From Streptomyces albus subsp. albus (GTDB lineage: Bacteria > Actinomycetota > Actinomycetes > Streptomycetales > Streptomycetaceae), in NCBI RefSeq assembly GCF_000719865.1, contig NZ_JOID01000033.1, forward strand, positions 1-64,000: a stretch of 64,000 bases of DNA, written 5' to 3'. Of this stretch, positions 1-7,611 are shown one piece after another. The stretch's first letter is position 1; each line of letters starts with the position of its first letter. A program made the position numbers and the translations under genes. A model generated the notes under the pieces. That model worked only from the letters and a program-made list of their open reading frames with translations, made no database searches and was not told the origin of the DNA.

Positions 1-124
1 TGACACCACCCCCCAGGTCATCCCATCGACAGGGGGACACAGTCATGCCGGGCCCGGAGGCCAGCGGCCCTCTTGCAGGACCGCGAAAAACATAACGGGG
101 GCCGGGGCGGAAGGGGACGGCCGG

Positions 125-160
125 GTGGTACGCCCCCGCGGCGGAGCGGGGACGTACCAC
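125..160 (-). terminator. hairpin terminator after the surface protein gene
   Basis: Two 15-base arms (125-139 and 146-160) pair with one mismatch around a 6-base loop. The hairpin lies about 55 bases past the stop codon of the minus-strand gene that follows. Streptomyces terminators of this kind often lack a U-tract. Nothing else is recognisable in bases 1-216. Confidence 0.6.
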
Positions 161-216
161 GGGCCGTACCGCGGGAACCGCCGGCCGGTCAGGGCCCGCG
201 CCGGCGCGGCACGGCG

Positions 217-717
217 TCAGGCCGTGTCGTCGCGGCGGCGGCGCAGCGCCAGGACGGAGCCGCCTGCGGCCAGCGCCACCAGCCCGGTGCCGGCCACGGC
301 CGTGCCGGCGTTGCCGCCGGAGCTGCCGCCCTCACCGGCGTGGGAACCGCGCCACGCGTGGTGGCCCACCGTGAAGTGGCCCACGACCGCGTCTCCGCTG
401 CTCCGGCAGTGCGCCCGCACCCAGTAGGTGCGGCCGGGCTTGGCGTCGGCCTTGACCTTGCCGCTGCCGGCGAAGGAGCGGTGGCCCTGCCGGTGGAGGG
501 TGACCTCATGGGCGAGCCCGAAGGACTTGGCGGTCATCCGGCGGTCCTCGCACCCGCTCTTCACGCTGATGACCACATGGGACCCCGCCTTCGGCATGTG
601 CGGGCTGATCCTCATCCGGGAGTCCGGGTGTCCGTCGGCCTGCGATGCCGTGGCGGCACCCCCCAGGGCTATCGCGGTCAGAGCGGTGGTGGCGAGAAGG
701 CGGGAGATGATGCGCAT
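217..717 (-). CDS. secreted/membrane-anchored surface protein, unknown function
   Basis: This 166-residue protein starts with a Sec signal peptide (residues 1-27, ending in an alanine-rich ASQA cleavage region). A soluble middle part of about 85 residues follows, with two or three cysteines that could form disulfides (SGCEDR and AHCRSS). Then comes a Gly/Ser-rich stretch, a C-terminal hydrophobic helix (about 143-158) and the tail RRRRDD. This is the layout of a cell-envelope protein held by a C-terminal membrane anchor. There is no LPXTG motif, so sortase attachment is not indicated. I do not recognise the family beyond the many Streptomyces secreted proteins of this shape. It stands alone, with a hairpin after the stop. 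Confidence 0.75.
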   Translation of the reverse strand: MRIISRLLATTALTAIALGGAATASQADGHPDSRMRISPHMPKAGSHVVISVKSGCEDRRMTAKSFGLAHEVTLHRQGHRSFAGSGKVKADAKPGRTYWVRAHCRSSGDAVVGHFTVGHHAWRGSHAGEGGSSGGNAGTAVAGTGLVALAAGGSVLALRRRRDDTA

Positions 718-987
718 GTGAGTGCTCCTTCCGGCGGGAGGCGGACCCGCGTCCGCTCGGGCTCCGCGCCGTCGGCACCATGCAAGCCCGACGGGCCGTC
801 AAGCGCGCGCCGCGCGGCGGCGTTCACGGTCCCGCCAATGGAGCAGCCGGGGGTCCCGCGTCTGCCGTATCGGCGCAGGTGACAGGGGGTGCCGGGGGAA
901 GCACGGCGCGTCGCGGCGCCTCGCCGCCGTGCGGGTGACGGGCTCCGCCATCCGCGTGCGGGGCCGGCCCCGTGGGAGGCTGGCCCG

Positions 988-1683
988 GTGTACGAGGAGA
1001 GACGTTCCGCGCGCGTTCCGGCCGTCGTCTGGTCCCTCACGGCGGGGGTCCGGCAGCAGCGGGTGCTGCCCGACGGCTGCACCGATCTAATCTGGGACGG
1101 CACGGAGCTGGTGGTCGCCGGGCCCGACACCCGGGCCCATCTGCCGGCCGCCCGGCCCGGCACCCGCTACACCGCCCTGCGGTTCCCGCCCGGCACCGGG
1201 CCGGACGTCTTCCGCGTACCCGCCCGGGAGTTGAGGGACCGGCGGCTCCCGCTGGCCGCGCTCCGCCCGGCGGCGGAGATACGGCGGCTGGCCGAGCGCG
1301 CGGCGGAGGCGGCCGACCCGGCGGGGGTACTGGAGCGGGCCGCGGCGGAGGCGCTGCGCGGCGCGGACCCGGCCGATCCGCGCCGCGCGGCGGTCGTCGC
1401 GGGACTGCGCGCGGGGCTGCCCGTGGCCGAGGTCGCCGGACGGACGGGGCTCGGCGCGCGGGGTCTGCACCGGCTCTCCCTGGCCGCCTTCGGCTACGGG
1501 CCGAAGACGCTGGCGCGGATCCTGCGGATGAACCGGGCCCTGGACCTGGCCCGGGCCGGCCGTCCCCTGGCGGAGACGGCCGTGCTCGCGGGCTACACCG
1601 ACCAGGCCCATCTCACCCGCGACGTCCGGACGTTGACGGGTCTGCCGCCGACACGGCTCCTGGCCCCGCCGCCGTCCGGCTGA
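988..1683 (+). CDS. AraC-family transcriptional regulator
   Basis: The C-terminal half holds an AraC-type double helix-turn-helix. The first helix-turn-helix lies around PVAEVAGRTGLGARGLHR and the second around AETAVLAGYTDQAHLTRD, with the typical GYxDQxHLxR signature of the second one. The N-terminal half (PDGCTDLIWDG and following) resembles the small-ligand sensing domain seen in many actinobacterial AraC proteins with a DGCxDLIW motif. I placed the start at the GTG at 988 because GGGAGG lies 8 bases upstream; an ATG at 889 would add 33 residues with no similarity to the domain. It stands alone between two gaps, so its target is not visible. Confidence 0.85.
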   Translation: MYEERRSARVPAVVWSLTAGVRQQRVLPDGCTDLIWDGTELVVAGPDTRAHLPAARPGTRYTALRFPPGTGPDVFRVPARELRDRRLPLAALRPAAEIRRLAERAAEAADPAGVLERAAAEALRGADPADPRRAAVVAGLRAGLPVAEVAGRTGLGARGLHRLSLAAFGYGPKTLARILRMNRALDLARAGRPLAETAVLAGYTDQAHLTRDVRTLTGLPPTRLLAPPPSG

Positions 1684-1794
1684 CGGGGCGCGGGCCGCCT
1701 TCCGGGGCTGCCGACCGCTCCGCGCGGACTCGGCGGGGAGGCCGGACGGGGCTCCGGGCACCGGGCACCGGGCACCATCGGGCGGTCTCGCCCC

Positions 1795-1940
1795 TCCATG
1801 GCGCTGTCCCGCGTGGCGCCCGTCCCGCATGGCCTCCGCCCCGCCTGGCACCCATCCCCGTGCCCGCCCCGCATGGCACCCGTTCCCGTGGCACCCATCC
1901 CGCCTGGCGCCCGTCCCCCGTGGCGTTCGTCCCGCCCGGG
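1795..1940. repeat. degenerate short tandem repeats in a 304-bp gap
   Basis: Between the AraC gene and the VOC gene (1684-1987) there is no credible gene. It is filled with imperfect repeats of about 15-18 bases built on TGGCRCCCRTCCC, for example around 1812, 1850, 1878, 1889 and 1906. A shorter GCACCGG run (about 1758-1777) precedes them. The repeats are too diverged for me to fix one unit length. Confidence 0.5.
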
Positions 1941-1987
1941 GAAGAGGCGGCGGCCGGGTCGCGGGCGGCCCCTGCGGCTCCGTGGGG

Positions 1988-2389
1988 TCAGCCCTTGGTG
2001 GCGGGGATTGGGGCGAAGAGGTCGACCGTATTGCCGTCCGGGTCGGTCAGGGTGGCGTAGCGCTGGCCCCAGGCGGCGTCCCAGGGCGGGAGGCCGCCGT
2101 GGCCGGCCGCGGCGAAGTCCGCGTACACCGCGTCGACCTCCTCCGGTGTGTCGCAGGCGAAGGCCAGGGCGATCGCGTGGCCGCCGCTCGGCGGTGTCCA
2201 GTCCGAGTCGAAGGACCGGACGCTCTCGGCGGTGTCCCAGAGCAGCCGCGGGCCGCCGGGCACGACGGCTTCCGCGTGCGGGCCCGCGCCGGTGTCCCCG
2301 GGGATGTCCAGGCCGAGGCGGCGGTAGAAGGCGAGGGAGGCGGCCAGATCGGCCACGACCAGGCTCACGGCGTCGAAACGAGGTGTCAT
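1988..2389 (-). CDS. VOC (glyoxalase/bleomycin-resistance fold) protein
   Basis: The protein has 133 residues, the normal size for a single-chain vicinal-oxygen-chelate protein made of two beta-alpha-beta-beta-beta modules. It opens with FDAVSLVVADLAASLAFYRR and ends with the usual TLTDPDGNTVDLF, both standard family motifs. The ATG at 2389 was chosen over an ATG at 2551 because the VOC fold begins immediately after it. The family includes metal-dependent dioxygenases, glyoxalases and resistance proteins, and the substrate cannot be told from sequence. Confidence 0.85.
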   Translation of the reverse strand: MTPRFDAVSLVVADLAASLAFYRRLGLDIPGDTGAGPHAEAVVPGGPRLLWDTAESVRSFDSDWTPPSGGHAIALAFACDTPEEVDAVYADFAAAGHGGLPPWDAAWGQRYATLTDPDGNTVDLFAPIPATKG

Positions 2390-2786
2390 GCGCGCACCGT
2401 AGGCACGGGGCCGCCCCGGGGTCTTGTACGGATCGGACACCGGGACCGGGCACGGCCGTGTCCCGCCTCGTCGTGCGAGCCGTCCCGCCCGATGCGTTTC
2501 TGCAGGCAGCGCGCCGGGGCGCGAGGCCGGGACTCGGCTCCCGCACCGCACCCGGCCGGCCTGCCGTCAGGGGCCGGGCGGCACCGAGCCCCCCGACGCG
2601 GCGGGGCAACCCGCGCGTTGCGGATACATGACCGGCTGCGCCACCGGGCGGGACGCCATCCCGGGCACCGAGGCGGGGGTACCGCGCGGCGCGGCACGGC
2701 GGTACCGCGTGGCGGCGTGGTGAAGTGCCGCGCGGCGGCGCGGTCCGGCGCGGCGCCCGGATGCCGGAGTCCCGGCGCCCGGCCGG
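2390..2786. other. 397-bp gap without a gene
   Basis: No open frame here has a ribosome binding site and a plausible protein. The stretch has small GC-rich direct repeats (GGTACCGCG at about 2679 and 2700) and a short hairpin (GCAAC/GTTGC, about 2607-2622) that might end transcription of the minus-strand esterase gene. Nothing else is visible. Confidence 0.4.
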
Positions 2787-3773
2787 TCAGGGGGCCAGTC
2801 CGCGGTCGGCGAGCCAGCGCAGCTGCTCCTCCGTCTGGGAGGCGCCGCCGCCGGCGTGGTCGGCGAAGTGCCACACCCGCATCTCCCGGTCGCCCTTGTA
2901 CGCGTTGTGGGCGGCGTAGACCGTGGAGGGCGGGCAGACCGGGTCCATCAGCCCGACGCTGAACAGCGCGGGCGCGCCGGCCCGGGGAGCGAAGTGGACG
3001 CCGTCGAAGTAGTCGAGGGTGCCGAAGACCCGCTCGGGGTCGACGCGCTTGTGCCGGCCGAGGTAGTCGGCCAGTTCCGGGTACGGGCCGAAGGCCGCGA
3101 GCTCCGCGCCCCGCCGGAAGTGGCACAGGAACGGGACGTCCACGAGCGCCGCGGCCACCGCGTCCCCGGCGAGGGCCGCGGTGGCCAGCGCCAGCCCGCC
3201 ACCCTGGCTGACACCGGCCACGACGACGCGGTCCGGGTCCACGACTGGGTGCTCGCGCAGCATGTCGACGGCGCGGACGCAGTCCGTCATCAGCCGCCGG
3301 TAGTAGTGGTGTTCGGGGTCGTCGATGCCGCGCGTCATGAAGCCGCCGACGTACTGGGTGCCGGGCACCGGGTCGGGATCGGGGGTGTCGTGGCCCTGGC
3401 CCCGGCTGTCCACGACGAGGTGGGCGTACCCGGCGGCGCTGTACACCAGGTGTTCGAGAGGCAGCCCGCGGCCGCCCCCGTATCCGAGGTACTGGACGAC
3501 GGCGGGCAGCCGTCCGCCCGCCTCGCGCGCTCCGCGCGGCAGCAGCAGCCAGGCGGCGACCGGCTGGCCGCCCCAGCCGGGGAACCGCACGTCGAAGACC
3601 TCCACGGCGGTGAGGAGGGGCTCCTCGACGGGCCGGTACTCGGCCGTGCCGCCGCCCGCCGCGCCGCGTGCCGTGGCGACGGTGCCGGCCCAGAAGGCGT
3701 CGAAGTCCGCGGGCTCGGATGTCCCGGCGCGGTAGGTGCGCAGCTGGTCCAGCGGCAGATCGGTCAGCGGCAT
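2787..3773 (-). CDS. acetylxylan esterase / cephalosporin-C deacetylase family (CE7) hydrolase
   Basis: This 328-residue protein matches the CE7 esterase family in length and motifs. The nucleophile serine is S189 in GVSQGG, the acid is D277 in GLMDPVCPP and the histidine is H306 in ADHAGG. RGQGHDTPD (about 124-132), typical of CE7 enzymes, is also present. CE7 members remove acetyl groups from short xylo-oligosaccharides and from cephalosporin C, and act as hexamers in the cytoplasm. No signal peptide is seen, so it probably acts on imported oligosaccharides. The ATG at 3773 follows a good GGAGG (about 3782). Confidence 0.9.
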   Translation of the reverse strand: MPLTDLPLDQLRTYRAGTSEPADFDAFWAGTVATARGAAGGGTAEYRPVEEPLLTAVEVFDVRFPGWGGQPVAAWLLLPRGAREAGGRLPAVVQYLGYGGGRGLPLEHLVYSAAGYAHLVVDSRGQGHDTPDPDPVPGTQYVGGFMTRGIDDPEHHYYRRLMTDCVRAVDMLREHPVVDPDRVVVAGVSQGGGLALATAALAGDAVAAALVDVPFLCHFRRGAELAAFGPYPELADYLGRHKRVDPERVFGTLDYFDGVHFAPRAGAPALFSVGLMDPVCPPSTVYAAHNAYKGDREMRVWHFADHAGGGASQTEEQLRWLADRGLAP

Positions 3774-3926
3774 GGGTCCCCTCCTCCGGCGCGCCCGTGC
3801 CGGGGCGCGTCCTCGTCGGCCGTGTGCGGGGAGCAGTGATCGTCGCGCGCGCCCCGCTGTCAGAGCTCTGCCCCGTCGGGCGGAGGGGATGCGGAGGGGA
3901 TGCCCCGGCGGGGCGTGCGGATGGTC

Positions 3927-4772
3927 TCAGCCGGGGATGTGGCGGAGCCAGGCGGGGCGGCCGGCGCGGGTGGCGGCGGCGCGGTCGGCCTCCGCGCGGC
4001 GCAGTTGTTCGGGGGTGGCGAAGTCCTCGGGGAACCACTCCGCGGCGCGGGCCGCGCGGGCCGCGAGATGCGTCACATAGGCCTCGCGCAGCTCCGCGGG
4101 CGAGGCGAAGCCGGGCTCGTCCGCCAGCCAGGCGTCGGGGACGAGCGCGGCCACCTCGCGCAGCAGGTCCGCGGTGACCAGCGGCGCCAGCTCCGCGCCG
4201 GCCGCGGCGACGTCAGGGGCGTACGGGCCGAGCGCGTGGCCCGTGAACGGGTAGCGCTTGGCGACGTGCTCCGGGGCCCGGTCCCAGCGGTGGTGGAAGA
4301 CGAGGGCGGCACCGTGGTCGATGAGCCACAGCCGCCCGTGCCAGACCATCAGGTTGGGGCTGTTCCAGGTCCGGTCGACGTTGCCCGTGAGGGCGTCGAA
4401 CCAGACGATCCGCCCCGCCTCGGCCGGGCCGGGGACGAGCTCCGCCGGGGTCCAGTCGCGGGCGCCGGGGAGCAGGTCCATGCCGAGGTTGAGCCCGGCG
4501 CTGGAGCGCAGCAGGTCCTGGATCTCCCGGTCGGGCTCCCCGGCGGCGACGGCCGGGTCGAACCGGACCCGGACGAGCCGCGGCACCGGCAGGCCCAGCC
4601 GGCGGCCGAGTTCACCGACGAGCACTTCGGCGACCAGCGCCTTGCGCCCCTGGGCGGCGCCGGTGAACTTGACGACGTAGGTCCCGAGATCGTCGGTCTC
4701 AACGACGCCGGGGACGGAGCCGCCGGCCCGCAGGGGCATGACGTAGCGGAGCGCGGTCACCTCGTCCAGCAC
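3927..4772 (-). CDS. HipA-like kinase-fold protein
   Basis: The protein has about 281 residues with a HipA/phosphatidylinositol-kinase-like fold. A nucleotide-binding N-lobe includes the conserved lysine region GTYVVKFTGAAQG. The catalytic loop is LTGNVDRTWNSPNL, and the metal-binding aspartate lies in LWLIDHGAAL. HipA toxins phosphorylate glutamyl-tRNA synthetase, but this shorter stand-alone type is common in actinobacteria and no antitoxin (HipB) gene lies next to it. I chose the GTG at 4772 because a GGAGGGG stretch sits about 8 bases before it; a GTG two codons upstream is possible. Target and role are unknown. Confidence 0.75.
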   Translation of the reverse strand: MLDEVTALRYVMPLRAGGSVPGVVETDDLGTYVVKFTGAAQGRKALVAEVLVGELGRRLGLPVPRLVRVRFDPAVAAGEPDREIQDLLRSSAGLNLGMDLLPGARDWTPAELVPGPAEAGRIVWFDALTGNVDRTWNSPNLMVWHGRLWLIDHGAALVFHHRWDRAPEHVAKRYPFTGHALGPYAPDVAAAGAELAPLVTADLLREVAALVPDAWLADEPGFASPAELREAYVTHLAARAARAAEWFPEDFATPEQLRRAEADRAAATRAGRPAWLRHIPG

Positions 4773-5055
4773 CGCCACTCCCCTCCCCCGCCATGGGCGG
4801 CGGAATCTCCGCGCGCCGCTCTTCCCGGCCGGCTGTCGATGGTACCGAGAGCGGCGGCGTACCCCTCGGGGCTTTTCCGTGCGCCGTGCGGGGCCCGGCC
4901 GTGGAAACCGGCGGCGGAGGGCGGCGGGCAGCGGGGGCGGCGGAGAGCGCTGACGCCGCCGGATCCGGCGATGCCGGCTGACGGAGGTCACCGGCCGTGG
5001 AACCCGGGCGGCCCCGGCCGGTGGGCCGGTGGGGCGGTCAGGCCAGTCGGGCCGG

Positions 5056-5487
5056 TCAGGTGGCGCCGAACATCTTCAGCAGTTCCGTCTTGGCGAACAT
5101 CCGGGCCGTGTCGACCGCCGAGGGGGTGCCGAGGGCCGGGTCGGCGCCGCCCGCCAGCAGGGCGCGCACCACGCCGTCCTCGCCCTTGAACACCGCACCG
5201 GCCAGCGGGGTCTGGCCCCGGTCGTTGGCGCGGTCCGGGTCGGCACCCCGGGCGAGCAGGGCCTCCACCGCGGCCGTGTGGCCGTGGTAGGCGGCCAGCA
5301 TGACCAGGGTGTCGCCCTTGTCGTTGGTGAGGTTCGCGGGCACCCCCGCGTCGAGATAGGCGGCGAGCCGTTCCGCGTCACCGGCGCGCGCCAGGTCGAA
5401 GATCCGGCCCGCGAGCTCGATCACCTCGTCGTCCACCGGTCCCGGCCCTGCCTCGCCGGCCGGCTCGCCCGCTCCGGGGTCGTTCAT
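5056..5487 (-). CDS. ankyrin-repeat protein
   Basis: This 143-residue cytoplasmic protein has an acidic N-terminal leader and then about three ankyrin repeats. They are recognisable by GDTLVMLAAYHGH, LLARGADPDRANDRGQTPLAGAV and LLAGGADPALG. Ankyrin repeats bind partner proteins; no enzymatic domain is attached. Small ankyrin proteins like this are usual in Streptomyces, and in some bacteria they accompany catalases or other enzymes. The ATG at 5487 is preceded by GGGAGCGACGG. The gene is separate from its neighbours. Confidence 0.85.
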   Translation of the reverse strand: MNDPGAGEPAGEAGPGPVDDEVIELAGRIFDLARAGDAERLAAYLDAGVPANLTNDKGDTLVMLAAYHGHTAAVEALLARGADPDRANDRGQTPLAGAVFKGEDGVVRALLAGGADPALGTPSAVDTARMFAKTELLKMFGAT

Positions 5488-5729
5488 CCGTCGCTCCCTC
5501 TTCCCGGGCCCACGCCCGTACGAGTGATCCGCCACCCTACTGGGCTGATCACGGCCCCGGCCGCGGAGGACACGGCCGCCGCGGGACGACGCCGGTCCGG
5601 CCCGTGCGGCGGGCGGGTCCGGCCGGGGAGGCGGCGGCGTCTTCACTCCTTTGCGCCTTCGCCGGGCCGGACACTTGATGTGAATCTGGAAGCACTCGTG
5701 GTAACCGTCCCCACAGCCAGGAGAACACC

Positions 5730-5924
5730 ATGATTCTGTCCATCTCGGGCGTCGTCCTGCTCGGTGTCATCGTCTTCCTCTTCACCCGGAAGGACGGGCT
5801 CAAGATCTCCCACGCGGTGGTCTGCGCCCTCTTCGGTTTCTATCTGGCCGGCACGGCGCTCGCGCCGAGCATCAAGGCGGGCGGCGCCAGCCTCGCCAGC
5901 CTGCTGGACAACATCCGGTTCTGA
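5730..5924 (+). CDS. 64-aa small membrane protein paired with the FtsK-like gene
   Basis: A tiny protein with two likely membrane helices (about residues 3-19 and 29-47) separated by the charged loop TRKDGLK. It starts at ATG 5730 behind CCAGGAG. It lies 72 bases upstream of the FtsK-like gene on the same strand, so the two are probably co-transcribed. The sequence looks like a conserved actinobacterial small membrane protein, not a chance frame: it has balanced hydrophobic periodicity and a clear ribosome binding site. Small spread-type membrane proteins accompany FtsK-like transfer proteins on actinomycete conjugative elements, but I cannot show homology to them. Function unknown. Confidence 0.8.
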   Translation: MILSISGVVLLGVIVFLFTRKDGLKISHAVVCALFGFYLAGTALAPSIKAGGASLASLLDNIRF

Positions 5925-5996
5925 GACGCGGGCGGGTGGCCGCTCCGGCCGCGGCGGCCCGCCCGCGTCAGCGGCACGACCCCCAGGAGAGCGAAC

Positions 5997-7532
5997 GTGG
6001 CCCGGCGCCCCCTCCCCCGCGTCCCCGTACCGAGCGCCGGGAGCGCTCCGTTCCACCGCGGGAGGGAACTGCTGCGCGCGGCCGCCGAGAACACGGCGGA
6101 CGTGCTGCACCCCCTGATCGTCATCGGCCGGGGACTGCGCCGGCTGACCGCCGCCGGCCGGCACCGGTGGGCGCGGACCCCGCGCGACCGGCGCGGCCCG
6201 GCTCTCCTGCTGGCCGCCGCCGGGGTGACGGCCGTGGCCCTGGCCCCGCACGGGCCGCTGCTCGCCGTGGCGGCGATGATGGCGGCGGCCGCCTGGGCAG
6301 GGCGCGGCGACCGGGCCGGGGAGGACGGCCCGGCCGAGGCGGAGGCGGAGCGGCTCCGGGCCCTGTACGAGGCGCTGGTCCCCTACTTCCGCGCGGAGGA
6401 CGACCCCGATCCCCTCTACGCGCACGGCGGCGACTGGGAGGCCGTCTTCCTGGACCACGCCTTCGACGACACGGGCCGCCCCGTCCTGCTCGAACTGCGC
6501 TACCCGCCGTACTTCACCGACGGCGAGCCCGGATTCCGGGCCCGGATCGAACAGGTGCTGCTCGCGAAGTGCGGACGCGGGCGCGAGTACCTCTTCGACT
6601 GGGACGAGGAGGGCAACGTCCTCACCGCGACCGTCCTCCCGCCCCTCCCCGACGACATCCGCGCCCAGCCCTTCGTCACGGCACCGGGCGAGACGGTGCT
6701 CGGCTTCACCGGTCCGGAGAGCGTCCGGCGCACCCTGCCCGCCGTCCGCGGCGACGCGCTGGAGGACGCGGCGGACGTCCCCCCGGTGCTGTGGCGGACG
6801 GGCCCGCGCTCCGCCGAGCCGCATCTGATCGTCCTCGGCCGGCCGGGCAGCGGCACCACGACCCTGCTCCGCTCCATCGCCCTGCAGGCGCTGCGCGACG
6901 GCGACGTCCTGGTGGTCGACGGCAGCGGCGGCGGCGAGTACGCCTGCCTGGCCGGCCGGCGCGGCGTCCCGGCCGTCGAATGCGGTCTCAGCGGCGCCCT
7001 GGCCGTCCTGGAGTGGGCGGCGCACGAGACGGAGCGGCGGCTGCTCCGCGTGCACGAGGCCCGCCGGACCGGCGACCCGGTCCCGGAGGACGTCCGGCGC
7101 CGGCTGTGGATCCTCGTCGACCGCCCGGCCGCGCTCAGCCAACTGGCCGCCTCGGAGGGGCGTCCCGACCCGCAGGAACTGCTGCACGTGCCGCTGCGGC
7201 ACGGCCGGGCCGCGCAGGTGACGGTCGTCGTGGCCGACCACCTCGACGGCGTCGACTCCCTGGACGGGACGGTACGGACGCACACCCGGGCCCGGGTGGT
7301 GCTCGGCCCGGCCGCGCCCGAGGAGATCGCGGCGGCGCTCGGCGCTCCCCCGGAGACCACACCACCGCCGGACGTCCCGCCCGGGCGGGGCTACGCGCGG
7401 CTCGGCCACGGCCCGGTGCACCGGCTGCAGGTCCCGGCGACCCCGGACCCGTACGACGAGGACTGCGCGGAGGCCGACCGGCTGGCCGTGCTGGCCCTGC
7501 TCCCGGAGCCGTCGTCCGTCACGGGGGCGTGA
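5997..7532 (+). CDS. FtsK/HerA-like membrane-anchored protein with degenerate ATPase motifs
   Basis: The protein has 511 residues. Residues 67-101 form one or two membrane helices, a soluble domain covers about 115-265, and an FtsK/SpoIIIE-like P-loop domain fills the rest. The Walker A position reads GRPGSGTTT (281-289), with threonine where the invariant lysine should be. The Walker B position reads WILVDRP (371-377), with arginine in place of the catalytic glutamate. The fold-typical RHGRAAQVTVVVAD and GRGYARLG follow. It may therefore bind nucleotide poorly or not hydrolyse it. Start is GTG 5997 behind GGAGAG. It is probably co-expressed with the 64-aa membrane protein upstream. Known FtsK relatives move DNA; whether this one does is open. 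Confidence 0.75.
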   Translation: MARRPLPRVPVPSAGSAPFHRGRELLRAAAENTADVLHPLIVIGRGLRRLTAAGRHRWARTPRDRRGPALLLAAAGVTAVALAPHGPLLAVAAMMAAAAWAGRGDRAGEDGPAEAEAERLRALYEALVPYFRAEDDPDPLYAHGGDWEAVFLDHAFDDTGRPVLLELRYPPYFTDGEPGFRARIEQVLLAKCGRGREYLFDWDEEGNVLTATVLPPLPDDIRAQPFVTAPGETVLGFTGPESVRRTLPAVRGDALEDAADVPPVLWRTGPRSAEPHLIVLGRPGSGTTTLLRSIALQALRDGDVLVVDGSGGGEYACLAGRRGVPAVECGLSGALAVLEWAAHETERRLLRVHEARRTGDPVPEDVRRRLWILVDRPAALSQLAASEGRPDPQELLHVPLRHGRAAQVTVVVADHLDGVDSLDGTVRTHTRARVVLGPAAPEEIAAALGAPPETTPPPDVPPGRGYARLGHGPVHRLQVPATPDPYDEDCAEADRLAVLALLPEPSSVTGA

Positions 7533-7611
7533 CCGGACCGGCGCGGGCGGGCGGCCGCGGCCGGCACGGCGGCCGCGGGCCGGCGGCGCCCCGGCCGCCC
7601 GGGGCCGGCCG

